Position numbers and translations under genes: made by a program. The notes below the pieces were generated by a model. It saw only the letters and a list, made by a program, of their open reading frames with translations, ran no database searches and was not told where the DNA came from. This document shows, piece by piece, positions 56,231 to 64,000 of a DNA stretch of 64,000 nucleotides. The stretch is from an uncultured Clostridia bacterium (GTDB taxonomy: Bacteria > Bacillota > Clostridia > TANB77 > CAG-508): contig CAQPBJ010000004.1 of NCBI GenBank assembly GCA_948852945.1, positions 1-64,000 of the forward strand, in the 5' to 3' direction. The stretch's first letter is position 1; every line of letters starts with the position of its first letter.

Positions 56231-58099
56231 TTATGGATTTGTTTGTTCTGGTGGTGTTGGTTCTACTACTGGTATGCTTGGAGTAGGTGTTGGTTCTGTA
56301 GGTGTTGGTGTTGGTTCTTCAGATGGTGTTGGTTCTACTACTGGTATACTTGGAGTAGGTGTTGGTGTAACTACTGGAGCAACTGCTTTTTTGGTTCCTA
56401 CTCTTACAACTTTTGTTATTGTTGCATATGTATCTGTAGATAGTTGAACTTTATCTACTCTTCCATCTGGATAATATAAATATTTATATGTTACGCTTCT
56501 ATATCCATTCATTCCTGCTGTTGTTACTTCTTGTCTTCCTTCTTCCATATTTGGATCTTCTATTGTGTTTACTGGACATGGTATTGTTGCTGTTGTTGTT
56601 GCTACTATTGATACTCGTGGCTCATTTTCTTCTTTTATTCCTGATATTGATACTGTAGCTACTCCACCGTTTATATATGCTGTTATTTTTACTGGATATT
56701 TTCTTGGATTTTTAAATTTAAAATCTAAGGCTCCATATGATACTGTAGCATCTCTTCCTGGGTCAACATATCCTGCTCCATATGAATGGTTATGTCTTTC
56801 TACTATATCTAAGTTTGCTAATACTACTGTATTGTAAAGTGTTGATGATATTTGGCAGATTCCGCCACCTAAACCATCTTCTACTCCTGAACTTGTAAAT
56901 ATATGTGCTTCTCTAAATCCGTTTTCTATTGATCTTTTTCCTACAGTTTGATTATATGAAAATGTTTCGCCTGGTTGTAATACATAATTATTTATTTTTT
57001 TGCAGGCTATTGCTAAGTTTGTACTTCTGTTTGAGTTTCCTGCATCATATCTTGTTGTAAATGTTGCTAATACATCTGGAAATGCTCTTGAACCTAGGTC
57101 TGCAACAGTAATTCCTGCTTTTGTTACTTTTAATGGAATTATATATTCTTCTTTATCTTCTTTTAATAAATTTTTAATTTCATCCATTGTTATAGCAAAG
57201 TCAATTCCGTCTTTATCTACTACTACTTGGAATGGATCTTCTACTATATATGCGTCTTGTGGTTCTGTATGTACTTGATTATAAATATCATCAATATCAA
57301 TTTCTTTTGCTTTTTGATCTTTTACTTCTATTTCTTTTTCTTTTGGAAAACTTTTAGATATATTAGTTATTGATTCTTTGATATCTTTTTCCATTTTTTC
57401 TTTATTTAGTATAATTCCATCTGTTCCTTTTGTTATTATTAATTCCTCTTCTTCTACGCTATAGGCATATTCTTTTACTACTCCTGGTAACTCTAAATTT
57501 GTATCTGTTAAGAATTTATCTAAATTTTCTTCATTTAAATTTACTGCTAAATCAATGTCTTCTTTTTTAAATTTTCTTTTTATAACTTCAAAATTATTTT
57601 GAAAAATGTTTCCGTTTCTGCCCTTACTTACTGCTTTATCTACTGCTTCTTGGATATTTGCTTCTATCTCTAGTTGCTCCATCGGAAATTCTTTTGTATA
57701 TTCTTTATACTTTAGTAGTATCGTTGATTCTTGCCTTTCTTTTACACTTTTTTCTATTAATTTATATGCTTCTTCTTTATTTAAACCAGAAACATCAATT
57801 CCGTCTATTGTTATTCCTTTAATTATTTTTGAGTTTGTCATACTAGTAAAGGCAAATCCTGTAAACAATAGTAAAAAAAGTACAATTGCTACTATTGCTA
57901 TTATAGATATTTTTATAGTTCTTTTTCTTTTTTCTACCATTTGTTCAATATATTCTTTTGAATTTGATGGTACTTTTGGTGCGTTTGGCTTTTTTTGAGC
58001 GTGCTCTGTTCTTCTTTTTCTTGGTGTTTTTGATGTGTCTGATGTGTTTACTACTTTTTTATTTCCGCTTTTTACTATATCTTTTCTATCTTCTTTCAT
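56231..58099 (-). CDS. VanW-family protein with G5 domain and Pro/Thr-rich tail
   Basis: Cell-envelope protein, 622 residues. Basic cytoplasmic N-terminus (about 70 residues), one TM (IIAIVAIVLFLLLFTGFAF), a peptidoglycan-binding-4-like extracellular region (ITIDGIDVSGLNKEEAYKLI), then the VanW domain (about 370-500) with TTRYDAGNSNRSTNLAIA, LQPGETFSYNQTVG, GGGICQISSTLYN and PGRDATVSYG. A G5-like domain follows (YRSVTYKYLYYPDGRV ... TKVVRVG), then a TPTPSIPVVEP low-complexity tail for crossing the wall. The start is the ATG at 58099 because GGAGGGG lies 4 nt upstream; an in-frame ATG at 58111 overlaps that site. VanW proteins are common in Clostridia but their biochemical role is unknown. Confidence 0.92.
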   Translation of the reverse strand: MKEDRKDIVKSGNKKVVNTSDTSKTPRKRRTEHAQKKPNAPKVPSNSKEYIEQMVEKRKRTIKISIIAIVAIVLFLLLFTGFAFTSMTNSKIIKGITIDGIDVSGLNKEEAYKLIEKSVKERQESTILLKYKEYTKEFPMEQLEIEANIQEAVDKAVSKGRNGNIFQNNFEVIKRKFKKEDIDLAVNLNEENLDKFLTDTNLELPGVVKEYAYSVEEEELIITKGTDGIILNKEKMEKDIKESITNISKSFPKEKEIEVKDQKAKEIDIDDIYNQVHTEPQDAYIVEDPFQVVVDKDGIDFAITMDEIKNLLKEDKEEYIIPLKVTKAGITVADLGSRAFPDVLATFTTRYDAGNSNRSTNLAIACKKINNYVLQPGETFSYNQTVGKRSIENGFREAHIFTSSGVEDGLGGGICQISSTLYNTVVLANLDIVERHNHSYGAGYVDPGRDATVSYGALDFKFKNPRKYPVKITAYINGGVATVSISGIKEENEPRVSIVATTTATIPCPVNTIEDPNMEEGRQEVTTAGMNGYRSVTYKYLYYPDGRVDKVQLSTDTYATITKVVRVGTKKAVAPVVTPTPTPSIPVVEPTPSEEPTPTPTEPTPTPSIPVVEPTPPEQTNP

Positions 58100-58242
58100 T
58101 TTCCCCTCCACTACTTTTTAGCACTTCTATCATAGCATATTGATTTTTTTTATTCAATAGTTTAAATTTCTAAACTATCTTTACTAGACATTTTATTTTT
58201 TTATATATATAATATACATAAATATTATTAAGGAGTGGTATT

Positions 58243-58815
58243 ATGTTAGGGAATTTACTTTCAAATATTAGAGAAAAGAAAGGTTTATCAAAAACTAGTA
58301 TATCTGAGGTAACTGGAATTAATGTTGGTCATTTAACTCATATTGAAAAGGGTGAGCGTAATCCAAGTCAAAAAGCTTTAAGAGATATTTGTAGAGCTTT
58401 GGATATACCATATCAACCTGTTTCATACACATATGACAAAGAACTAACAGAAGAACAAAAACGTTTTAATTTAATCGATTCTGTGCCTTATAACACTGTG
58501 CCTTTAGTTACTGGAGTTATGGATATGGTTATTTGTCCTTCATCTATACCTGATGCTTCAATGGCTTTTATTATGCCTGATGATACGATGAAAGCGTCTG
58601 TTCCTAGAGGATCTGTTGTTTTTGTTGAATTAAATACTATTCCAGCTCATCGTGAATTAGGATTATTTAAATATCAAGATTCTATTGTAGTTAGAAGAGC
58701 AATTTATAGAAAATATAAAATTATCTTAAAAGCTGATAATTTACTTACTAAAGATATTATTATTGAAGATGGATCACAACTTACTATTATTGGTAAAATT
58801 CATGTCGAAAATTAA
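58243..58815 (+). CDS. XRE-family regulator with degenerate S24-like C-terminal domain
   Basis: A 190-residue transcription regulator. Helix-turn-helix of the XRE type at residues 4-60 (LLSNIREKKGLSKTSISEVT; GHLTHIEKGERNPSQKALRD). The C-terminal half has the layout of LexA/CI S24 domains, but where GDSM carries the catalytic serine it reads DDTMK, and the usual lysine segment is VVRRAIYRK, so self-cleavage is unlikely as drawn. It may have become a ligand-binding or dimerisation domain. AAGGAG precedes the ATG. Its target is not visible; the gene stands alone between the VanW gene (divergent) and a small CBM gene downstream. Confidence 0.85.
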   Translation: MLGNLLSNIREKKGLSKTSISEVTGINVGHLTHIEKGERNPSQKALRDICRALDIPYQPVSYTYDKELTEEQKRFNLIDSVPYNTVPLVTGVMDMVICPSSIPDASMAFIMPDDTMKASVPRGSVVFVELNTIPAHRELGLFKYQDSIVVRRAIYRKYKIILKADNLLTKDIIIEDGSQLTIIGKIHVEN

Positions 58816-58935
58816 CATTTATTTTACAATAATATAACATTTAAATGTTTTTTAACCTTTTGAGTATAAAATGTATTGAAACTATTTTTTATTATGTTTA
58901 TAATATTTTTAGCAAATGATAAGGAGTTATTAATT

Positions 58936-59409
58936 ATGGAATTAGTTAAAAATATATTTTTCAATACAGATAAATTGACACCAAATTCAAACATAAAAAT
59001 CTCATATACTGGGAAATTTTTTCAAGACAATTCAAATGAAGTTTATCTTCATTTTGGTTTTGGTTCTGATTGGGAAAACGTTTCAGATGTAAAAATGGAA
59101 AAATCTGAACTTGGTTTTCAAATTGAAATAAACCTTCCTGAAAATGATTCTTTACGTTTTTGCTTAAAAAATGAAAATGGAGAATGGGATAATAATAATG
59201 GAGAAAATTATATTTTTCCTATCGAACATATTGAAACTAGTTTAGTAGTTCACGATGAAAATGCTTTTAATTTAGCTTCTCCTAGAAAACTTAGACGTTC
59301 TTATATTATTTCAAAGAAAATTAAATTAGCTATATATAAGATTATTCATTACTTACCAAAACTTGTTTCAGGAAATTATAAAAAGAAATCTGAAAATGAA
59401 AATATTTAA
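58936..59409 (+). CDS. Standalone CBM25-like carbohydrate-binding protein
   Basis: 157 residues. Residues about 10-100 resemble starch-binding CBM25 modules: NIKISYTGKFF, YLHFGFGSDWENV, GFQIEINLPEN and FCLKNENGEWDNNNGENY, including the aromatic residues that usually stack on glucan. No signal peptide and no catalytic domain, so it probably acts inside the cell, perhaps on glycogen. The C-terminal 50 residues are basic and helical (RKLRRSYIISKKIKLAIYKI). The start is the ATG at 58936 after AAGGAG; the open frame extends back to 58876 without a ribosome site. Confidence 0.8.
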   Translation: MELVKNIFFNTDKLTPNSNIKISYTGKFFQDNSNEVYLHFGFGSDWENVSDVKMEKSELGFQIEINLPENDSLRFCLKNENGEWDNNNGENYIFPIEHIETSLVVHDENAFNLASPRKLRRSYIISKKIKLAIYKIIHYLPKLVSGNYKKKSENENI

Positions 59410-59415
59410 TTAAAC

Positions 59416-59451
59416 AGCAGAGCAAAGTTTAATACCTTGCTCTGCTATTTT
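59416..59451. terminator. Bidirectional terminator between CBM and SDR genes
   Basis: Stem AGCAGAGCAA/TTGCTCTGCT (59416-59425 with 59437-59446) then ATTTTT on the plus strand. The convergent SDR gene ends at 59451. Confidence 0.85.
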
Positions 59452-60182
59452 TATGTTATTATCCAGCCTCCATTTGGAGATATTACTTGTCCTGTTGTGA
59501 ATTCATCTTCTATTAGCCATTTTGCTGTTTTTGCTATATCTAGTGGTTTTCCTATTTTTCCTAAAGGTGTTTGGTTTTCTATTTCTTTTATCTCTTCTTT
59601 AGTAAAATCGGAAATCATTTCTGTATCAATTAATCCTGGTGCTATCGAGTTAACTCTTATATTTGATGGTCCAAGTTCTTTAGCTAATCCTTTTGTTAAT
59701 CCATCTATTCCTGCTTTTGTTATTGAATATGCTACTTCGCAAGATGCACCTACTAATCCCCATATTGAAGAAATGTTTATTATACATCCAGATTTTTCTT
59801 GTATCATATATTTTGATACTTCTTGTGACATTGCTATTGCTGAATAAAGATTAGTTTCTATTATTTCTTTTATTTGTTCATCTTTTAAATCTGTAAATGG
59901 TCCCCATACTGAAATTCCAGCATTATTAATTAGTACATCTATTTTTTTATATTTATCTATAGTATATTTAACTAGACTTTGACATTCTTCTCTTTTCGAT
60001 ACATCTGCTTGAAATATATCTATTTCTATATTTTCTTTTTTTAGCTCTTCTTGTAATTCTTTAGCTTTTTCTTCTGATTTGTTGTAATTTGCTATTATTT
60101 TGTTTCCTTGTCTTGCTAAATATTCTGCCATGCTTCTTCCTATTCCTCTTGATGCTCCTGTTATAATAATTACTTTTGACAT
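59451..60182 (-). CDS. Short-chain dehydrogenase/reductase (FabG-like)
   Basis: A 243-residue NAD(P)-dependent oxidoreductase of the classical SDR type. Cofactor loop TGASRGIG (about 8-15), NNAG (about 87), catalytic Ser in INISS, YSITK (Tyr/Lys, about 151-155), and PG after the active site (SIAPGLIDTEM). The C-terminus GQVISPNGGWIIT is typical of 3-oxoacyl-ACP reductases. Not in a fatty-acid cluster, so the substrate cannot be set and no symbol is given. Ribosome site AGGAG before the ATG at 60182. Confidence 0.9.
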   Translation of the reverse strand: MSKVIIITGASRGIGRSMAEYLARQGNKIIANYNKSEEKAKELQEELKKENIEIDIFQADVSKREECQSLVKYTIDKYKKIDVLINNAGISVWGPFTDLKDEQIKEIIETNLYSAIAMSQEVSKYMIQEKSGCIINISSIWGLVGASCEVAYSITKAGIDGLTKGLAKELGPSNIRVNSIAPGLIDTEMISDFTKEEIKEIENQTPLGKIGKPLDIAKTAKWLIEDEFTTGQVISPNGGWIIT

Positions 60183-60302
60183 TTTTTCTCCTATACTTGT
60201 ACTTATTATTTTTTTCTATTATACACTGATTTGAGTTATTTGTATATCTATTTATCTTTGATATGTACTATTTTGTCTAAAAAACTCGCTCTTTCTATAT
60301 GT

Positions 60303-60345
60303 AAAAAAAAGCCAACAATTAAGAGATTATCTCAAAACTGTTGAC
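60303..60345 (-). terminator. Terminator of the tRNA operon
   Basis: Imperfect stem GTCAACAG ... TGTTGGC with an inner GAGAT/ATCTC, then T8 on the minus strand, directly after tRNA-Thr. Confidence 0.85.
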
Positions 60346-60352
60346 TTTAAGA

Positions 60353-60428
<76 letters not shown>

Positions 60429-60437
60429 ATATTTAAT

Positions 60438-60512
60438 TGGTGACCCCTACGGGAATCGAACCCATGTCTCCGCCGTGAAAGGGCGATGTCTTAACCGCTT
60501 GACCAAGGGGCC
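60438..60512 (-). tRNA. tRNA-Glu (anticodon TTC)
   Basis: Minus strand: acceptor GGCCCCTTGG start, loop CTTTCAC with TTC, T-arm GGGTTCGATTCCC, CCA encoded. A short hairpin (AATCTCAGAT/ATCTGAGATT, 60515-60539) separates it from the lysine tRNA and may guide processing. Confidence 0.96.
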
Positions 60513-60538
60513 ATAAATCTCAGATTTCCATCTGAGAT

Positions 60539-60614
60539 TGGTGAGCTATCCGCGACTCGAACGCGGGACAACTTGATTAAAAGTCAAGTGCTCTACCACC
60601 TGAGCTAATAGCCC
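60539..60614 (-). tRNA. tRNA-Lys (anticodon TTT)
   Basis: Minus strand: acceptor GGGCTAT, D-arm AGCTCAGGTGGTAGAGC, anticodon stem CTTGA-CTTTTAA-TCAAG with TTT, T-arm CGCGTTCGAGTCGCG, CCA encoded. First gene of the tRNA operon. Confidence 0.96.
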
Positions 60615-60646
60615 ATTAACAGTTGCTTTTATGCAACTGCTTTTAT

Positions 60647-60675
60647 ATGATACAACACTTTTCTTTACTTGTCAA
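60647..60675 (-). promoter_or_regulatory. Promoter of the tRNA-Lys/Glu/Thr operon
   Basis: -35 TTGACA (60675-60670), 17-bp spacer, -10 TATCAT (60652-60647). A leader hairpin CAGTTGC/GCAACTG (60619-60639) precedes the first tRNA. Confidence 0.75.
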
Positions 60676-60718
60676 CATTTTTTCAATATTTTTTAAAATA
60701 TTTTTTCACTTTTTATAC

Positions 60719-62599
60719 TTATAATACTATTTTTTTGTAGGTAATATTTTCTTTTTCTAAAATTTCACTTTCTCTATCTGAACATGTGAATATTAAAACT
60801 TGTCTATTTTCTTGGTTTGATAAATATTTTAAGCTTTCTGTCATTCTTTCATTGTCATAATATGAAAAGCTTTCATCCATTATTATTGGCATATTTTCTT
60901 CTGATATTTCTTTTGTAGCACTTATTCTTAATGCTAAGTATATTAGATCTATGGTTCCTGTACTTAATCTTTCTATAGGCATATATTGTCCATTTTCTAC
61001 TTCTATTTGCAAATTATTTTCGCTATCTAGATATAGTTTTGAATATTTTCCTTTTGTTACTTGAACTAAAATATTTTTTAGCTCTTCTATAAAATCTGGC
61101 GTTATATTTTCTTTCATTTCTTGATATGCATTTTCTATTTCTTGTTTTACCATTTCATATATCTGATTAAGTTCAACTAATTCTTTTTTTTGCTCATATA
61201 GGTTTTCTAATTTTTCGTCTATTTCTACTAAGTAATCTAATTGTTTTAATATATTTTGGTTATCTACTTCTATTGTTTTTTCTGTTATTTTATATTCTGT
61301 TAATTCTTTTTCTTTTTCACCTATGAATTCCACAATGTTTTCATATTTTGTGGATAATATATCATCTATTATTTCTTCGTCTATTTCTTCAATAAATTCT
61401 TGTTTTATTTCTTGTTCTGCTGTTTGTTCTTGTATTTTTATTTTTTCTTCTTTTTCTTCTATCTCTAACTTTTTCTCTTTGTATTCATCTTCTATTTTTG
61501 ATAGTTCTTCTTCTAATAAATTTTTTTCTTGATATCTTTTTCTATTATTCTTTTTAATTTGTTGTTTTATTTTTTGTTTTTTATTAAATATGATTCCAAA
61601 TATTAATAGTGGAATTATATTTAACAAAATAGCCATATATTTCTTTAAATAGATGCTTAAACTTGTTATAGCAATAATTATTAATATTATTGCTAAATAT
61701 CCAAATTTGGAGCTTTTAAATGCTTCTTGCTTACTTTCTTCTAGGTTGCTTATCTTTTCTTCTAATTCTTTTTTTCTGTTTTCATTTTTTAGTAGATTTT
61801 CTTTAGAAATTTTAATTTTTTCTTTTTCTAACTGATTTTTTTCTAAATTTATTTTTTGTTTTCTTAATATTTCTAAAACTGTTTTACTTTCTTCTAAATC
61901 TATTTGTAGATTTTCTTTTTGTGTTGCCATATCATATTTTTGGTCTTCATATATTGATATTTCTTTTCTTTTTGCTTCATTTTCTTCTATTGATGTTTCT
62001 ACTATATTTAGTGGTCTTCCTGTGCTTCTATTGTTTCCAATTTTCTCTAATTGCTCTTTATTTAATTTTTCAATTGCTTTTTTATAGGATGTTGTTTCAC
62101 TACCTGTTGAAACTATATTGCTTAATCTTTGAATTATGTTGTTTTTCATTGTGTTGGATAATTTTACATTTTCTTGTTCTGATACACAGCTTGCTAAAAA
62201 ATTATCTTCTGTTATTCCTGTTTGTTCGTAGAAAAATAAGCTTTCTTTACTTTTATCTATACCATATTGTTTGGTTACATCATTTTTGTCTTTATCATAT
62301 ATTGTAGGCATTTTTTTCTTGAATTCTCTGTATATTTCGTATTCATTATTATTATCTAAAGTATATGTTAATTTTCCTGAGTATTCGTCTTTTTCCCATG
62401 GTTTATATTTATCAAAGTCTGGTATTGTTTTTCCATTTTTGTTTTTTGATATTCCATAAAACATTGATACTATGAATTTTAACAAGGTTGATTTTCCTGA
62501 CTCATTTTTTCCTGAAATTATATTTATATTGTCGGAAAACTCTATTTCTGTATTTTCTAATTTTCCAAAACTATTTATTTTCAGTTTTTTTATTTTCAT
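60719..62599 (-). CDS. yhaN: YhaN/SbcC-like SMC-type ATPase
   Basis: DNA-repair-associated ATPase partner of the exonuclease encoded just upstream. 626 residues: N-terminal Walker A SGKNESGKSTLLK (about 29), Q-loop region, long coiled coils (about 200-300 and 350-480), then the C-terminal half with signature LSTGTIDLIYLALR, Walker B MPIIMDESF and a D-loop. Odd: two strongly hydrophobic helices (LAIILIIIAITSLSIYL and MAILLNIIPLLIFGIIF, about 300-340) occupy the tip of the coiled coil, where YhaN proteins may sit in the membrane. Its ATG shares the last base of the previous stop (TAATG), so translation is coupled. Confidence 0.9.
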   Translation of the reverse strand: MKIKKLKINSFGKLENTEIEFSDNINIISGKNESGKSTLLKFIVSMFYGISKNKNGKTIPDFDKYKPWEKDEYSGKLTYTLDNNNEYEIYREFKKKMPTIYDKDKNDVTKQYGIDKSKESLFFYEQTGITEDNFLASCVSEQENVKLSNTMKNNIIQRLSNIVSTGSETTSYKKAIEKLNKEQLEKIGNNRSTGRPLNIVETSIEENEAKRKEISIYEDQKYDMATQKENLQIDLEESKTVLEILRKQKINLEKNQLEKEKIKISKENLLKNENRKKELEEKISNLEESKQEAFKSSKFGYLAIILIIIAITSLSIYLKKYMAILLNIIPLLIFGIIFNKKQKIKQQIKKNNRKRYQEKNLLEEELSKIEDEYKEKKLEIEEKEEKIKIQEQTAEQEIKQEFIEEIDEEIIDDILSTKYENIVEFIGEKEKELTEYKITEKTIEVDNQNILKQLDYLVEIDEKLENLYEQKKELVELNQIYEMVKQEIENAYQEMKENITPDFIEELKNILVQVTKGKYSKLYLDSENNLQIEVENGQYMPIERLSTGTIDLIYLALRISATKEISEENMPIIMDESFSYYDNERMTESLKYLSNQENRQVLIFTCSDRESEILEKENITYKKIVL

Positions 62600-63672
62600 T
62601 ATAATACCTCTAATCCTATCTCAATTGCCTTTTCAATAAACTCTTTATCTAAATTTTCATCTTCTTGTTTTTTTAGCATTTTTCTTACAAATATACCTTT
62701 TATGTTGTTTTCTTTTTGCAGGCTTTCTATGTCTATTCCTATTTTTGTTTTGTCTTTTATTTTTATAATATTTTCTATTTGCAAAGTCTTTTTTATTTCG
62801 TCTATATCTATTTTAAAAAATCTTTTTCCTGTTATTATTATTTTATAAAAATTTTCTTCTTTTAATTCTAATTCTTCTATTTGTGTTATTATATCTTCAT
62901 TTGAACTAAAATTTGTTATGTCGATTTCTTTTTCTTCAAATTCTCTTTTATCTACTGGAATAAATTCTACTTCTAATGAGTTTTTTTCTAGTTTTCCTAC
63001 TAGCATACCTCTTTGTCCAAGTTCGTCAAATCCTAGACTTACAATTGATCCAGGATAAAAAATTTCTTGATTTTTTTCTTCATTATAATATGGTTTATGT
63101 ATGTGTCCTAATGCTATATAATCAAATCCAAGTTTTTTTAATTTGTGGCTTTTTAGTGGGTTATATTCTCTTTCTTCTGTGCTTCCTTCAAGTGCTCCGT
63201 GTGTTAATAATATATTTATGTCTTTTTTATCTTCTATTTTAATTTCTTCTATTTCTGATTCTTTACAATAGAAATCTGTAAATCCATATCCATAAATATG
63301 AGTTTTTTCATCTATGTCTATTTTTTCAATTTTTTCTTTAAATATATGTACATTTTCTGCCCAATTATATGTTGCATAAAAAGAATTTTGTATATATGGA
63401 TCGTGATTTCCTGGTGATATAAATATTTGTGTATTGGGTATTTCTAAAAATAGATTGTTAATGTATTCTATACTAGATTTTTTTATATAATTTTGTTCAT
63501 ATAAATCTCCTGCTATTAGCAATATTTCGATATTATTTTCTTTTACATAATTAATAATATCTCTCATAGCTTTTCTTTGTTCAATTCTTCTTTTGGTTGG
63601 TAATCCTTCTATTTGTCCTAGGTTATCAAATTTTGCGTCTAAATGAAGGTCTGCTATATGTACAAATTTCAT
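62599..63672 (-). CDS. yhaO: YhaO/SbcD-like metallophosphoesterase exonuclease
   Basis: DNA-repair exonuclease subunit, 357 residues. Mre11/SbcD metal motifs in order: HIADLHLDA (residue 5 on), IAGDLYEQ (about 53), SPGNHDPY (about 92), THGALEG and LGHIHKP. The C-terminal roughly 120 residues form the capping or ATPase-docking region. The start ATG follows AAGGAG. It forms a two-gene operon with the YhaN-like ATPase, the classic nuclease/ATPase pairing that processes DNA ends. Confidence 0.92.
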   Translation of the reverse strand: MKFVHIADLHLDAKFDNLGQIEGLPTKRRIEQRKAMRDIINYVKENNIEILLIAGDLYEQNYIKKSSIEYINNLFLEIPNTQIFISPGNHDPYIQNSFYATYNWAENVHIFKEKIEKIDIDEKTHIYGYGFTDFYCKESEIEEIKIEDKKDINILLTHGALEGSTEEREYNPLKSHKLKKLGFDYIALGHIHKPYYNEEKNQEIFYPGSIVSLGFDELGQRGMLVGKLEKNSLEVEFIPVDKREFEEKEIDITNFSSNEDIITQIEELELKEENFYKIIITGKRFFKIDIDEIKKTLQIENIIKIKDKTKIGIDIESLQKENNIKGIFVRKMLKKQEDENLDKEFIEKAIEIGLEVL

Positions 63673-63726
63673 TTTTTCTCCTTAACTATTTTATACTAGT
63701 ATCTAAATTAATGATAATTGCTTTTA

Positions 63727-63758
63727 TAAATTTTGCTCTTCGCAATCTCCGAATAAAA
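63727..63758 (-). repeat. Truncated foldback element (right end only)
   Basis: The minus strand reads TTTTATTCGGAGATTGCGAA then GAGCAAAATTTA, matching the right end of copies A and B. The left half and its pairing arm are absent. Confidence 0.75.
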
Positions 63759-63790
63759 AAATATCGCTTTGATTATATCAAAACGATATT
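63754..63790 (-). terminator. Terminator of the gene entering from the right edge
   Basis: Stem AATATCG/CGATATT (63760-63766 with 63784-63790), extended by an inner TTTTGAT/ATCAAAG, with T7 on the minus strand. Confidence 0.8.
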
Positions 63791-63819
63791 TTATAGTCAA
63801 TATTTTTCAAACATTTGTT

Positions 63820-64000
63820 TTAGTTATTTACATCATTTAAACTTCCAAATAATTCATCAAATTTTGCTTCTAATTCTTTTTGTATATCTACTACTTCTTT
63901 TTTAGGTTCTTCTTTTGGTGTTTCTACTGGTTCTAATGGTAGTTCCATAGGTATATCAAAAGGATCTGTAGTTTTATTTTCTTCTTGTTTTGGTGCTTCT
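63820..64000 (-). CDS. C-terminal end of an unknown protein (partial)
   Basis: Only the last 60 codons are in the window: a Pro/Glu/Lys-rich stretch (MELPLEPVETPKEEPKKEVV) followed by a short acidic helix (IQKELEAKFDELFGSLNDVN). The stop TAA is at 63820. The tail looks like a flexible linker with a terminal helix; nothing more can be said. Confidence 0.7.
   Translation of the reverse strand, partial: EAPKQEENKTTDPFDIPMELPLEPVETPKEEPKKEVVDIQKELEAKFDELFGSLNDVNN

Overview
The window is AT-rich, low-GC Gram-positive DNA. It uses the standard code with TGA as a stop, strong purine ribosome sites, TTGACA/TATAAT promoters and tRNA genes with encoded CCA. A desulfoferrodoxin points to an anaerobe. 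With YkpA-type ABC-F, Tex, HD-GYP, VanW/G5 and MucBP/Cna_B surface proteins, the best reading is an uncultured, probably host-associated, member of the Clostridia. I cannot name a species from sequence alone.

Layout. 1-8895 (-): a giant surface protein that runs off the left edge and carries a frameshift near its N-terminus. 9164-14941 (-): class A PBP, two decayed small genes (a DUF6514-like gene and a YhcG/DUF1016 nuclease), a small membrane protein and an HtrA protease. 15130-22509 (+): an operon of a one-module NRPS (C-A-T-reductase, A-domain code reading as glycine), a six-TM sensor kinase and an HD-GYP response regulator. 22823-24879 (+): a metallophosphoesterase and a UDP-sugar pyrophosphorylase. 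24941-29400 (-): an unknown membrane protein, desulfoferrodoxin and Tex. 29568-31864 (+): a small unknown gene, a YkpA-type ABC-F ATPase and a probable small RNA. 31998-46754 (-): a 4,918-residue surface protein, paralogous to the first, with fourteen propeller blades and long MucBP-like stalks.

46755-64000: a 34-residue peptide gene, an unknown gene, tRNA-Lys, a RelB antitoxin with a gutted YoeB toxin, a 1,421-residue protein ending in a CCA-enzyme-like nucleotidyltransferase domain with an overlapping small partner, a GT-C-like membrane protein, a VanW/G5 protein, an XRE/S24-like regulator, a CBM25-like protein, an SDR, three tRNAs and a YhaN/YhaO pair. The right edge holds the tail of another gene.

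Three dispersed repeat families sit between genes: a roughly 165-bp foldback element with locus-specific stems, an exact 154-bp three-hairpin repeat, and a 27-28 bp imperfect dyad. Five genes of visibly higher GC, plus the 34-residue peptide, stand alone behind strong promoters with 17-bp spacing. Much of the window serves the cell surface: wall synthesis, wall-linked proteins and giant adhesins. The most unusual biology is the NRPS-kinase-HD-GYP operon, the nucleotidyltransferase giant and the repeat elements.
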